Shown here piece after piece: positions 1 through 10,473 of a stretch of 64,000 bases of DNA (within the stretch, counting starts at the first letter, position 1; each line of letters opens with the position of its first letter). The notes under the pieces were generated by a model. It was not told the origin of the DNA. It was given only the letters and a program-made list of their open reading frames with translations, and did no database searches. Position numbers and translations under genes: made by a program. This DNA comes from Archegozetes longisetosus (Eukaryota > Arthropoda > Arachnida > Sarcoptiformes > Trhypochthoniidae), in assembly GCA_018873245.2 (NCBI GenBank), contig JAEMBT020000008.1, forward strand, positions 6,760,238 through 6,824,237. The letters run 5' to 3'.

Positions 1-1701
1 TCATATCTTCGATTTAATTATTCTAAAGGAAGGTTGTTATTACCAGCTCTAATTTATTTTAGTTTGACTAAACTCCATTCAATAGCTGTATTCTATACAT
101 GAATTAAAAGCTGTCAAAAAATTGATTCATGTCTGGAATAAGGTCAACCGTAAACTTGAATGGAGACCAAATTATTGGCTGTAAGACATTAATAAGTCTG
201 ATAAATAAATATTTGATTGTATTTCCTCTGAATAAAATGTTTGACTTCGATTTTGCGTCAATTCGTGTCTATTTTTCACACAAGTCTTCCTCTTTATTGG
301 CTATATTTTTGAGAATCACATTAACTTCTTATCTATTGATAGCTGTAAAGATTTAGTTATGACAATTCACATCCACATCCATTCATTTTATGTTTATATC
401 TTTTCAATAGTGTATAAACTGAATAATGAAGTTTATTTTGTTTTAAGTGTAGACGAGTTTTCATAGAGAAAAATGAAAACAGAAAATAAATTCTCAGGTT
501 CATTAACCTTTTGATTCAAGGTCAGTTTAATTATTTGAAATATCAAACGTAAATAATAGTCGTTTTATTCATCTTTCGAACTAAGGCTTTTCTTATAGCC
601 TTTGGTTAAATTTCTCATCTTATCATAGCATCATCTATAGTTCAACATTTATAAATGTACTCAGCTTTGTTAAAGTCAGACATAAGGTCGGATCAGTGCT
701 ATAAAGTGCTATTTATAGTGTTATTTCAGTCTGAAATAAAACTATATGACACACACTCGACTATATTCAGTTAACTAAAACGTATTGTTTTGATGACAAA
801 TCAATTTGTCATAGAAGTTGAAAACTTTCACTCCACTAAAGCCTAAGACTTGAAATAAGAGTTGAGTACTTGCTCTTAAACCACTAGAAATAAACTTTTT
901 AGGACAATGTGCTGTCAGATATTGCTTTGGCCATTGTTAATCATCGCATTCATCCACTCAATTCAGTATAAGATGTGCTATACTTTGATCGAAATCTCAT
1001 AAATGATTATCACATTAATGTTGAAGTGGTTGGAGTGGCGACGGAACCTCATCACACCTCTCTATACAATGAACAAAGAATATAAAATAAGTGTTTCCAA
1101 AAGTTGCATTAATACATGCGACTGGCACGCGATTGTATCTTAACTTACACAAGACATCCATAGGTTTTCTTCAGGAATAGTTTCCAAAATTGATTTTAGT
1201 AGAATTGATGTCCACAATGAAATAATTTGAATCGATAATTATTTAAGACTTGTTCTAAAACTCATCAACTTTAATCATCACACTATTATAAAGTCAAACA
1301 GTAAAGAATTAGAGTCTTCACTGAAAAAGAATGAACTTTGACCACTTTTATTTGTAACATATAAAAGTGATATCATTTAATTATATTATTTAATTCTTAT
1401 TAATTTGTATGTTGCATGGATTTCTTATAATTTTCTATAAGACTAAAGTTATAAAAAACATTAGTCAAGATTCTCAAAACATCTTTTCGATGTGTAAAAA
1501 TTTCGAAAGTATTCAACTTTAGATTTAGACATTTATTGCTTCTACCAAATGATGACTCATGTCATAATCAATGAAATCTTTTATTCAATCTAGTTATCGA
1601 AAAAATAGTTGATACGATTCCACTACTCTGACCCCAAATATCATGAACAATTGTGAGGATTAATGACCTCTCAATACCTTATGTGACTTCTCAAGAACCT
1701 A
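1..1701. other. Intergenic, nothing recognised
   Basis: AT-rich DNA without a convincing reading frame or repeat. The only open frame of note (129-356, plus) is short, has no recognisable motif, signal peptide or splice context, and is treated as chance. Confidence 0.5.
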
Positions 1702-2493
1702 GGATCCGGACCATTTGACCTACAGACTATTTGACTTGCCAATCACTTTACCTAACCTAACCTAACCTACGTAACCCACCTAACCCAATAAAACGGTTGG
1801 TAGGTCAAATGGTCGACTCCCGACTTATTAGAAGGCTTATATCAACTTTATCGACTTATTAGTGATAGGGACGGGTACTATATAGTGTACTTGAGTAACC
1901 ATCAGATAATCAAAGTTCCTGAATCGAATTTCTAAGAATCGGGTACCTGGAAAATATTTACTTCATTATTTTACACTTTAATCTCAGATGAAAAGGTCTC
2001 GAAGCTACTGGATTTATTGTTAGCCGAAAGAATTTTGCCTAGAACAGGCTACTTACTTTCTAATTGTCGTAGTTGCGTAAAGCCATATTTAATGAGTATA
2101 CTAATTTTCTTATGTGAGAATAAGATATCTTAATAAAATTATTCTTTATAAACATGACTCAATGAAATGTTTCGATTACCTGAGTGTTTGCAGTTTCAGA
2201 AAGATAATCTATTCCTGAAATAACCGAAACTCACAGCTCTACAATTTATATTTGAAAAAAATCAAATATACTTTTGATATGATAATACACTGTACATTAA
2301 ATTATTCGAGTACGTAAATAAAATATTGATAAGATTGTGAGTGGCATTATATAAGTGGTTACTTTCAATTAATTTATTGAATCATTTCATATATAAAATT
2401 AAAAGCATTCCTTCAATTTAGATGTTAGGGAAATATCACTTATTCGAGAAAAAACTCTGACTTTGCACTAAAGTTCATAAAATACCGGCAGAA
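1702..2493. repeat. Left arm segment of inverted duplication (partner 13521-14293)
   Basis: Reads as the reverse complement of 13521-14293 over most of its length with scattered substitutions. Shared landmarks include the ggatccg start, the CCTAA tract, the cgacttattag block, the gcaaacactcaggtaatc block and the end at taccggcagaa (2483-2493). The homology stops exactly at that 11-mer, which also begins the unrelated segment at 8054. No coding sequence is visible inside it. Confidence 0.85.
1709..1815. repeat. Short hairpin holding telomere-like CCTAA repeats
   Basis: The motif gaccatttgacctac at 1709 is met by its reverse complement gtaggtcaaatggtc near 1800-1814. Between them are three CCTAA units plus a variant (1751-1770) and degenerate cctaaccca units. 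(TTAGG)n is the usual arthropod telomere repeat, so this is an interstitial telomere-like tract inside a small inverted-repeat element. The sister copy at 14199-14293 has four perfect TTAGG units at 14225-14244. Confidence 0.7.
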
Positions 2494-3982
2494 TACTTTC
2501 AATTTGATACCATTTTCAAGTAGTTCTGGCTCTTGGTTCAAAAGTTACGCTGAAATGAAGTTATCGAAATTTCAACTTTAATGGGCTACAACCACTAAAT
2601 TAGGAATTTTTACATTAAATAAAAATACACGTATTTACCTATTTTTAAAGTAGTTTCTATTCCAAATTTCAAAACTCGAACTCAATCGTCAGTTAATTCT
2701 GTACACGTTTACGTAGGTTAGATAGATACCTTTGGGAATTTTGATTAGCGGCTTTATGAAAATGTTCTTGACCGTCCAGGGTTTATTCATAACAAATTTC
2801 ATCCAAATTGACTAACGTTTAGGCTTATAAAATGCTCAAATACTACTTCCCCGAGTTTTGCAAACGATTGTACGTTATAATGGAAATTTTAATTTTTAAA
2901 ATAATATTCAATAGCATACTATCTACCACTTCTAGACCCTCAACACGGGGTACCACTGAACTCCACTCGATGTGAGGAACTATTGGAATCGGTTCCAAGG
3001 TGGGGTCAGGATAGTGGAATTTTACCCAAATTATTTTTACACTCGAAAGCTTAATAGTGAAAGCATGTTTCAATCAGACAATCATATGAAGCATCTAAAC
3101 CAACTTACAGAATATTCAATATAGTAATCAAAGCAAATAAGAAACCAAACTTGCAGATGTATATTAAATATCTGCGTTTATTTATTAGTAAATGCTTTGT
3201 TGCATAACCAAAACAAATCGAAGTTCAACTGAAAAATATATTGTCATTTAGTACTTATTTTAAAGCCACTACTGCAACCACATAAAGGGCTATGAGTGCT
3301 ATAGCCCCACCAAAGATCTTCAGAAAATTATGTGTAGAAACGTTTGAGTTACGAAACAATCGATTAGTTGGAAAACCATTGTAACATAAAATTCTATTGA
3401 TTTGAAAAATATTTATTAAAATAAAGCCCTTCACTATAAGCAAAAGACCTAGTCTGAGCCCCACGAAAGTTCAAATCTTGTTACGGTACTCCTTAAATGT
3501 AATAAACATAGTCAATCTTAACCTATTAAGAATTTTAATTCAATTTTTAAGTCAAATTAATTTACTTTTATTACTTAATCAATTGTTCATTAACTAATAA
3601 GCTTTAATATTAATATTAGTTTGTTTCAAAAAAATATTTAATGAAAATATTTTAAATCATTCGTTGATTAGCTTTCGATAAATTATATCAAATGTTAAAA
3701 CGAATTACTTTTCGTAAAAATTATAAGTTTTCTCATACAATTAAAAATCATTCGAATTAAAAATATTTCGCTAAAAATTTTAATGCAAGTCAAACACTTA
3801 TGAATCGGTATTCGGTTTCTATTTAATAGCATTTTGTGAACTATCGTTTAATTTTAAATAGAAATAAAAAGCAAAAGAAAAAAATTTAAAAAATCAGCAC
3901 AAATACTTGAAAGTTACGGATATTGCTGAAAATGAACGAAGTATTATCAATAATTAAGAATGACTCAATGAAAAAAGCATTT
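2494..3982. other. Left-arm-only spacer, no confident gene
   Basis: This 1.5 kb has no counterpart in the right arm, where a copy of 8054-9113 sits instead. Two minus-strand open frames lie in it (2843-3073 and 3255-3464). The second ends in a hydrophobic stretch (FGGAIALIALYVVAVVALK) on locally GC-richer DNA and could be a terminal exon, but it starts at GTG and has no identifiable partner exon. Confidence 0.4.
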
Positions 3983-4251
3983 AAATCAGGTTTATTTTTA
4001 TTAATAGTAATTAGGTACACATGTAACAATGAATGGAACAAGACACCTTAAATTTAAAGTGCACACAAAAATAAAATAAAGCTACATTATATACATGCAT
4101 ATATAATTTACGGAGATATCCAATACTCATTTATATGAATAAGAGGGTTAACGAAAATATACTATAATACTATATAATATATCCTTATAAATTCGATATG
4201 TTAACAAAAATAATAACATCAACATATAATATAATATCATTGATGCTCATC

Positions 4252-4500
4252 TTACCCTAAACTAAGAGGGTGAAATTCTCGTTCCATTGTTTCATTAGAA
4301 TTACAGCAATAGCATGTACCAAAAAGAAACCGAAATTGGCAATGTCTGCTTGGATTGTGGCAAATGATATCTCTAGCTTCATTATTATTTCTGTAACAGC
4401 GCGCTCGGTATCCATCACAGCTTTCCAGACAGAATGCATTAGAAGAATTTTGGCAGACAAAAAGTAACACAAAACAAGCGAGCAAAACTATCAAATTCAT
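4252..4500 (-). CDS. Secreted cysteine-rich peptide, copy A
   Basis: 82 residues, one exon, starting at a good ATG 67 bp downstream of a TATA box. Residues 1 to about 22 form a hydrophobic signal peptide ending near SSNA. The mature part has eight cysteines spaced C-x3-C-x6-C-x11-C-x6-C-x8-C-x-C-C, and the chain ends MEREFHPLSLG. The eight even-numbered cysteines and small size suggest a disulfide-stabilised secreted peptide, such as an antimicrobial, salivary or venom-type peptide or a hormone. I do not recognise the exact family and assign no activity. The paralogue at 11955-12203 differs at only a handful of mature residues but at many signal-peptide residues. The gene lies in the left arm of the inverted duplication. 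Confidence 0.8.
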   Translation of the reverse strand: MNLIVLLACFVLLFVCQNSSNAFCLESCDGYRARCYRNNNEARDIICHNPSRHCQFRFLFGTCYCCNSNETMEREFHPLSLG

Positions 4501-4566
4501 TTTTGAAAGCGAGTAAAACTCAGCAGGTAATTGTTGTATTATTAGTTCTTCAAACTTAACCTGCTC

Positions 4567-4572
4567 TTTATA
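4567..4572 (-). promoter_or_regulatory. TATA box of peptide gene copy A
   Basis: On the minus strand the sequence ggtataaagagcagg lies 67-72 bp upstream of the ATG at 4500, a normal distance for a TATA box plus a short 5' leader. The corresponding region of copy B (11874-11954) has only the weaker gataaaa, so the two copies may not be expressed alike. Confidence 0.5.
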
Positions 4573-4605
4573 CCTATTTAAAGGTTAGCATATTCTAAAT
4601 GAATA

Positions 4606-5079
4606 AATAGTATAAAAATTATTTGGAAAAATTAATCATGTAAAGGCTAATATAATAAATAAGTTTTTAAATGGCTTGATAAAAAAATTAATGAATATTT
4701 CAACGTTAGTATGCGTTTGTCTCTACAATTCCAAACTTTTAGCTCTCCTCAGACTAAAACGTGCTACGCCACTGATTTGTGTCAATTAATATTTAGTTAA
4801 TTATGAATTGATGGGAAAATTTTTTCAAGTTCTAATTCCAATGGCTATAAAAAGCCTGAACTTTTGCATTGAGTTCAGAACTTAAGGAAGTTAATGTTAT
4901 GGTTATCTTATTATATCAATATTCGTACAATGACTTAACCTCGAACTTGAAATTGATGTCAAAATTAACATTTTAAGGTCTTACTCGTTTATTTGCTCAT
5001 TTTAAGGTTAATATTATTCATTGTTTGTTTATTTCATTTTTTAGAAGTGATAAAAGAGCTGATACGTCTTGTCCTTTAC
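4606..5079. other. Intergenic with a short inverted match (4694-4770 to 11224-11302)
   Basis: The stretch 4694-4770 is an imperfect reverse complement of 11224-11302 (shared core ctctacaattccaaactttt). This extends the inverted duplication inward beyond the peptide genes. No gene is seen. Confidence 0.6.
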
Positions 5080-5236
5080 CTGCATAGTTATCACATTTTT
5101 CTGAATTGAGGGTAATCCACCTATACCTTCACCAATAATTATACGTTCTCGATCAATGCCTTTAAAAATGAATCATATACTGCTTGAACTGCTGTTGCGT
5201 TGCCATAATGAACAATACGACCCATTCTTGCTTCTT
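5080..5236 (-). pseudogene. Exon-like fragment with one frame break, family unknown
   Basis: On the minus strand a block is bounded by an acceptor-like ctgcttaactcag and a donor-like ATGCAG|gtaaag. It encodes EEARM followed by GRIVHYGNATAVQAVYDSF, then, in the next frame, GIDRERIIIGEGIGGLPSIQ and KNVITMQ. The two frames join if one T is added to the TTTTT run at about 5162-5166. Composition is GC-richer than the surroundings and the peptide looks like a conserved globular domain, but I cannot name the family. It is either a captured, decayed exon or a live exon with a homopolymer error. No neighbouring exons were found. Confidence 0.45.
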
Positions 5237-5240
5237 CTGA

Positions 5241-6538
5241 GTTAAGCAGTACAATTCAAGGTTGGTGGTGGTAAATACCGCTATTGAGCTCGGAGCTATA
5301 GGAATGAAAACAGGTAACAATATAACTACATTTTTTCCACTTGATATTTTTACAGTCACTGATTATATGCTTAACAGATATGTCAATTATTTTACATATA
5401 GTTTATGAATTTTCAAGAAATTCTTTAAAAGTCTGAAAGCAATAGAATATTCTAGAAATGTATAGCAAATCATAAAAATTCATAGTAAATTTTAGAAATT
5501 TCTATATACTTGTATGCTACACCACTAAAAATTCTATAAAATTCAATTAAAATTACACTAGAATTTCTTATAAGTTATCTTGTATTCAATAAAGCTCCAG
5601 GTATTTTATATAATTCTTCTCATGAATCTACTGAAGTCAATATGTAGATTTTTTCCATTAAATGGTTTTTTATTCATTGTTGTTTCCATTCTTCCTGGAA
5701 AGTTGTATTGTATAGTGTATTAGCCATACCAATAAAAACTTTTTAAGATGATATTTTTTCTATTGGGGAAAAGTTACTATTATGTTTGTGTTTAGGACCC
5801 TCAGTATATGTACCGAATTTTATCAAAATCGGTTCTTGAGAGTTGAGGAGGTGCTTGTTAGTTTGAACATCGCTTTAAATATCTCAATGCACATCATGAG
5901 CCTAACTATTTCCTTGATTTTTGTAATTGCAAATTAATATTCTGCTCAAGATTCTCCTGAATACTTCCTTATTACATGAAGTAATTAATCCATATTTACT
6001 GAATTAGATATATCATCTGTAAATACCATACCACCGATCAGGGCAGATATATCATAATACCATACTTCTTGTGGTGTATTTCATTGTTCTTGCTTCCTCA
6101 GTAAAAGTGAAAAATTGATTATAACATTAATTAAAAAGATATATTTTGTATATCCCTTATCAACTGTTCATATTCATTCACAGTGCAACTTTCGATTTAG
6201 CGCTTACATGAGTAGTTCAGTATTGTAGCTTCCCTACTCAGATACTCTTTGTTATACCCTTAATATCTAACTCGACTTAAAGCAACTTCTATTTTCCTTA
6301 TTTCTTCAGGACTAATATAGTTACTATATATTTAAAGGTTTATCTCTACTCATGGCACACAAATGCAATATATCTATTTCTCGAGTATAACTTTCAGTGT
6401 TCTTACTTTTATAATCGTCACTAGAAAAATATTTTAAATTATCGTTTGATAAAGTAGGAAAAATAATCTATACGAACTGCTTATGTTGTTCTTTATCCTA
6501 CTTTCATGTTATTTTTTATGAAATAAAAGTCTGTTATA
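5241..6538. other. Intergenic, nothing recognised
   Basis: AT-rich sequence without supported genes. It contains loose repeats of short words such as attctagaaat and cataccat but no clear element boundaries. Confidence 0.45.
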
Positions 6539-6722
6539 ATGAATTGCATATTTTTTAAAAACATTTCAAATCTATGGACTTATTCAAACTTATGTTACAA
6601 GAGTTTGATTACCTAAACCTTTCACAATAATATTTAACTACCAATTATTAATGTGATCTATTATTAATCTGCAATGTTTTTCAATTCATAAAAACTTTCA
6701 GCCTTATTCATACCATTTAATC
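6539..6722. repeat. Inverted repeat arm (partner 10450-10634)
   Basis: About 184 bp reads as the reverse complement of 10450-10634 with scattered mismatches, from aatgaattgca to cataccatttaatc. In the partner copy the match ends inside the right end of a small MITE (10247-10473), so this copy holds only the outer end (cagccttattcata) of the same MITE family. The pair encloses the transposase remnant and the 9112-9690 foldback. Confidence 0.75.
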
Positions 6723-7488
6723 CATACCATTCATACCATAAAATTGCTTTTCAAATGTTTTATTGTCAAAAACTCGATATTATTAATCATACCACTATGA
6801 AATCAAATGGATACCATAATAATTTAAGAAGGCAAGTCTCAATTTCACTCTGATCTTTCGCTCCGTTTGCCTTTTGCACTTTTCTCTATATAGGAAACTT
6901 CGAAAGAAGTCTAGTCTCAATTGATTTCGTACTTATATTAGCATAACATCACAAAAGTGTAAATATTAAATCGTTATGCCACTTAGTATTTTATAAATGT
7001 TACTTGTTTCAGCATTGTTGTCGATATCGGTTTCAAACTACCTAACAATTCGTTATTGAATAATGCAATGTAACAGTTAATCACTTATCTACAGCTACAA
7101 CAAGCTTACTTGAAAAGCTTCAGTTTTGGATTTTGAATTGTCCTTTCGCGTTATATTAATCTACTTTTATTAGTTGCTTTTCTGGGTATTTTTATTAGCC
7201 CAGAGCCTTGCTTTTTCAGAGATTTTATTCTTTGGTCCTTAAGCTACTGCCTCACTTGTGGTGATTTTATCTGCACAAGTAATTTTAGCTGTAATATTTG
7301 TAAGTTTATGATTATAGATCCATTTTTTGTTACATTCAGTTATAAAGATGGTAGACCGGCAATACGATATGCATAGATATCTTTCTGCATGAGGGACATG
7401 CAATCAAACATGTATTCATAAATGCAATTCAAGAATAACTCTTAAAGAGCGAGAACAAATTTTCAACTCATTTTATAATATTGACAAT

Positions 7489-8049
7489 ATGGGCAAAAGA
7501 GAATTTATCAATCGTTCAGTTGAGAAGTCAATCAATTCTAAGAGTTGTGGTATAAATACCAAAAAAAACATTATAACTATAACTATTTCTTCATATTGGG
7601 AAACTGAAAAGTTCAAGTTTGCAAAAAGTACTTCTTATCTACTCTCGATATTAGTCAAGCATTTGTTTATACGAATCTGAAAAATAGAGAACCGATAACT
7701 GGTGTCGTTCTGCCTTCAAAAAAAGGCAAACACCAGAAAAAAGTCATTTCAGAAGAAAAAATTTAGCTATTGCTCACACTAATTCTTTTCCAACCGTTGA
7801 TTCACATTATCGCAAAACTCAATCAACAAAATCTTATTTAGAATTCTCATTAAGTACTCTGAAAATGTATAATCTCTATAATGAAAAGTGTTTGAATGAA
7901 GATCTTATTCCTGTGAAAGAAACATATTATCAAAAAATTTTCAATGAAAACTTTTAACTTGATTATCTTAAACCTAAAAATGATTTATGCGACTTATGTG
8001 AAATGCATAAAATTATGAATAATTCTGATATAATTTATCTAACCTCCTG
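7489..8049 (+). pseudogene. Decayed DNA-transposase-like gene
   Basis: Reading across frames gives ordered, recognisable blocks. These are MGKREFINRSVEKS from the ATG at 7489, then CKKYFLSTLDISQAF and VYTNLKNREPITGVVLPSKK, then SFPTVDSHYRKTQSTKSYLE, MYNLYNEKC, YYQKIFNENF, a stop, and LDYLKPKNDLCDLCEMH. This matches a widespread family of invertebrate transposon-derived proteins. Its hallmarks are a FLxTLxIs start region, the SFP-x-x-x-SHYxR-x-xx-xK-YL block, the IFNxxF block and a PKKDxCDxC zinc-ligand motif. At least two frame changes and one in-frame stop (after NENF) show that it is inactive. The C-terminal half is missing. It lies between the 6539-6722 and 10450-10634 inverted arms, which may be remnants of its termini. 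Confidence 0.7.
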
Positions 8050-8053
8050 AAAC

Positions 8054-9113
8054 TACCGGCAGAACGGAAAGACTTTATTGTTTTAACACTTACAAACATT
8101 GTTTGATGAGTGAAAAATGCAGCTTCTAAAATTTCAAAATTATATTTGGTTAAGAAATTATGAATGAATATTTTAATTCTATGACTTACGTATTTAAAAG
8201 CTATACTGAAAATTTTTCAAATTTAAAATACAAATGATTAATGAACAAGGGTTTATGACAAGGCTATGTTATAATATCGTATTACACTAAAATGGCGCAA
8301 AATTAATTTTTTGCTAAACTATTCCAGTTAAATTACTTCGATCAAAAATCTATTAATATTATTAACAGAGAAACAAGTGAAGCTACAAGTGTAAAGATAA
8401 GATTTGATTAGAGGTTTTGATAATATTTAAAGAATAATTTTGTTAAGTACATTGTTTTTAAAATTTTTTTTGGAGATCTCAATTCAAAATTGAAAAAATG
8501 ACAATTGAGAAATTCACTATTTCCAAAGATATTACAAATGTTGAAATGATGGATATAAAAGATGAATTCTATTCAGGTTCTAGTAAAGAATCTGATTAAA
8601 GTGCGATTAAATTAAAATTTCAATGGACTAATATTGTTATAATAATTATATCAAACGATGAAAAAAATTGTGTGAGAATAAAAATCAATATTAAACATTT
8701 TGACTACGTCTTAACACTAGTTAAGAAGAGACTTTGTGTCTTAAGGCTACTATTGTGCAATGCGTTGATTATTGCTATAGTGTTTTTTCAATTCATGCTC
8801 CATATTCTCATTTTGAATTGTGATCAAATTCACTACTTATTAAATACAAAGATTAAAAGTAGTTACCCTAAGATGCAAAGTTATCTTCTGAGTTGTACAC
8901 AATATGATAATTAGGATTAATAATGATAATAATGAAAATAGCTAAGAATTATTAAATTCAAGAATTTTTAGATAGTGAAAATGTGGGTAGTAAAGCTGGA
9001 GTCAGTAGAATGGCAATTGATTATTAAATTTGAAAAAAATATTTCATGTAAATTAAATAATATCTCGAAAATTGTAATTTTCAATTCTTAAAAATAAATG
9101 CAGAAAGTATTTA
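8054..9113. repeat. 1.06-kb segment duplicated in inverted orientation (partner 12470-13531)
   Basis: Wherever I compared it, including the whole 243-bp open frame 8672-8914, this segment is identical to the reverse complement of 12470-13531. The surrounding duplicated DNA is visibly diverged. It starts at taccggcagaa (8054-8064), ends at agtatttaa (to about 9114), and has no terminal inverted repeats. The 80-codon open frame inside starts at GTG and shows no motif; I do not call it a gene. A second small frame (8498-8599, MTIEKFTISKDITNVE...) also lacks recognisable features. Confidence 0.85.
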
Positions 9114-9690
9114 ACTTTATTAATGGAATATTTGGTTAATTATTTTAAAAAGTACAGCAACCATATGATTATAAATTAGATGCAGATAAACTGGGTTTTA
9201 CGGTAGTAATTTCAGTTTTAAACACTATAATTTGAATATAAAAGAACTTTTTTTAAAAGCGCTTTTTTGAGTTTATAAATGGAGTGATCATTAGAGAAAA
9301 ATTAATTCAACTCAAAGTCACTCAATGCAAAGTAAGTAAAGCATTTTAATTGACTTTTCTTTTAGGCCATTTATGCTTATAAATTCGCATAAATCGCCAT
9401 ATTGAAACTTTTTTCCCGTTCCTCAAAAAAAGTTTCAAAGAATAAAATTGAAATTAAAAGTATTTAACACTTAGAACTGAATGAAAGTGAATTAAATTAA
9501 CAGAACTGTAATGGTCACTCCATTTATAAACTCAAAAAAGGGCTTTTAAAAAAAGTTCTTTTATATTCAAATTATAGTGTTTAAAACTGAAATTACTACC
9601 GTAAAACCCAGTTTATCTGCATCTAATTTATAATCCTATGGTTGCTGTACTTTTTAAAATAATTAACCAAATATTCCATTAATAAAGTTA
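9112..9690. mobile_element. Foldback element with about 180-bp inverted arms
   Basis: Arm 9112-9292 (taactttattaatgg...) is an almost perfect reverse complement of 9510-9690. The spacer of about 217 bp contains smaller hairpins, for example gaaactttttt paired with aaaaaaagtttc. No coding sequence is present. Its left edge coincides exactly with the end of the 8054-9113 duplicated segment. Target duplications are not clear. Confidence 0.8.
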
Positions 9691-10246
9691 TAATAATAAA
9701 TATTCTTTTCTTTAAGATATTCATCTATCTTTATATTAAAATTCTTTTATATAATGATCTATCATTGTGATCGATGGGGTCTGTTTTTTAAGAATTATTC
9801 ATAAAGAAATAATTATTCAATTTTTTTCTTAAGAGCTCAGAAAAAATTAATTTTTTCTCTGAGTCACACAGAGGTGGCTGAAAAAATAATAACATTGATC
9901 ACTCAACCTCAAAGTAAAACTCTCTTTTTCATCTTGATTCTCAAAAAACTGATAACAATTACTATTATTATATTTAAAACATAACTGATAAAACACTGAT
10001 AAAATATTATTATTAAATGATTTAGACAATGGCTTGATTTACAAATCATCTGTATCTCTAGTGCCGAATAATAGAGGATTTTGAGTAATTTTAGGTTCCC
10101 TACACATTACTCTGAAGGCGACAAGATTTGATTCAATGAGAACAGCGGTCATAACAAATGGACTTTTAGTGTCAGTAGTTTAGTACATAAGTCACTCTGT
10201 TATACAGTTACTACGGAATGTTTTACTAGAAGGTATCTAACATACA
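9691..10246. other. Intergenic, nothing recognised
   Basis: AT-rich sequence between the foldback element and the small MITE. The minus-strand frame 9847-10029 shows no supporting feature. Confidence 0.4.
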
Positions 10247-10473
10247 GCCTTATTCATAAACACCACTTAGACAATAACTCGAAAAAGTTACAACTTAAGT
10301 GACGATTCTCATGTTCATAAAACCCACTTGAACTCAAGTGTTAACTTCAGAGCTAATTTTTCTATGAAAAATTAACCCTGGAATTATCTCTTGAGTTCAA
10401 GTGAGCTTTGTGAACATGAAAATTGTCACTTATAACTTTTCAAGTTATTGATTAAATGGTATGAATAAGGCTG
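10247..10473. mobile_element. Palindromic MITE, 227 bp
   Basis: Begins cagccttattcataaac and ends tatgaataaggctg. The left arm to about 10345 pairs with the right arm from about 10385 (acttgaactcaag with cttgagttcaagt, and the catgttcataaa region with tgtgaacatg). It is noncoding. The same terminal sequence appears at about 6700-6722, so it is a repeated family. No convincing target duplication is visible. Confidence 0.7.

Larger units (their letters stand above)
3983..4605. repeat. Inverted duplicate carrying the cysteine-rich peptide gene (partner 11853-12475)
   Basis: The coding region of the mature peptide and about 270 bp of 3' flank are nearly identical, in opposite orientation, to 11955-12475. 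The immediate 5' flank (4501-4580) is much less similar. The match returns briefly at 4581-4600 (aaggttagcatattctaaat). The 3' flank contains AATAAA-type polyadenylation signals near 3990-4000 on the minus strand. Confidence 0.85.

Noticed and set aside
8672-8914. 80-codon open frame, identical at 12671-12913
   Set aside because: It starts at GTG, the first ATG is in the middle, and there is no motif. Its identity reflects duplication of the whole 1.06-kb segment, not selection on a protein.
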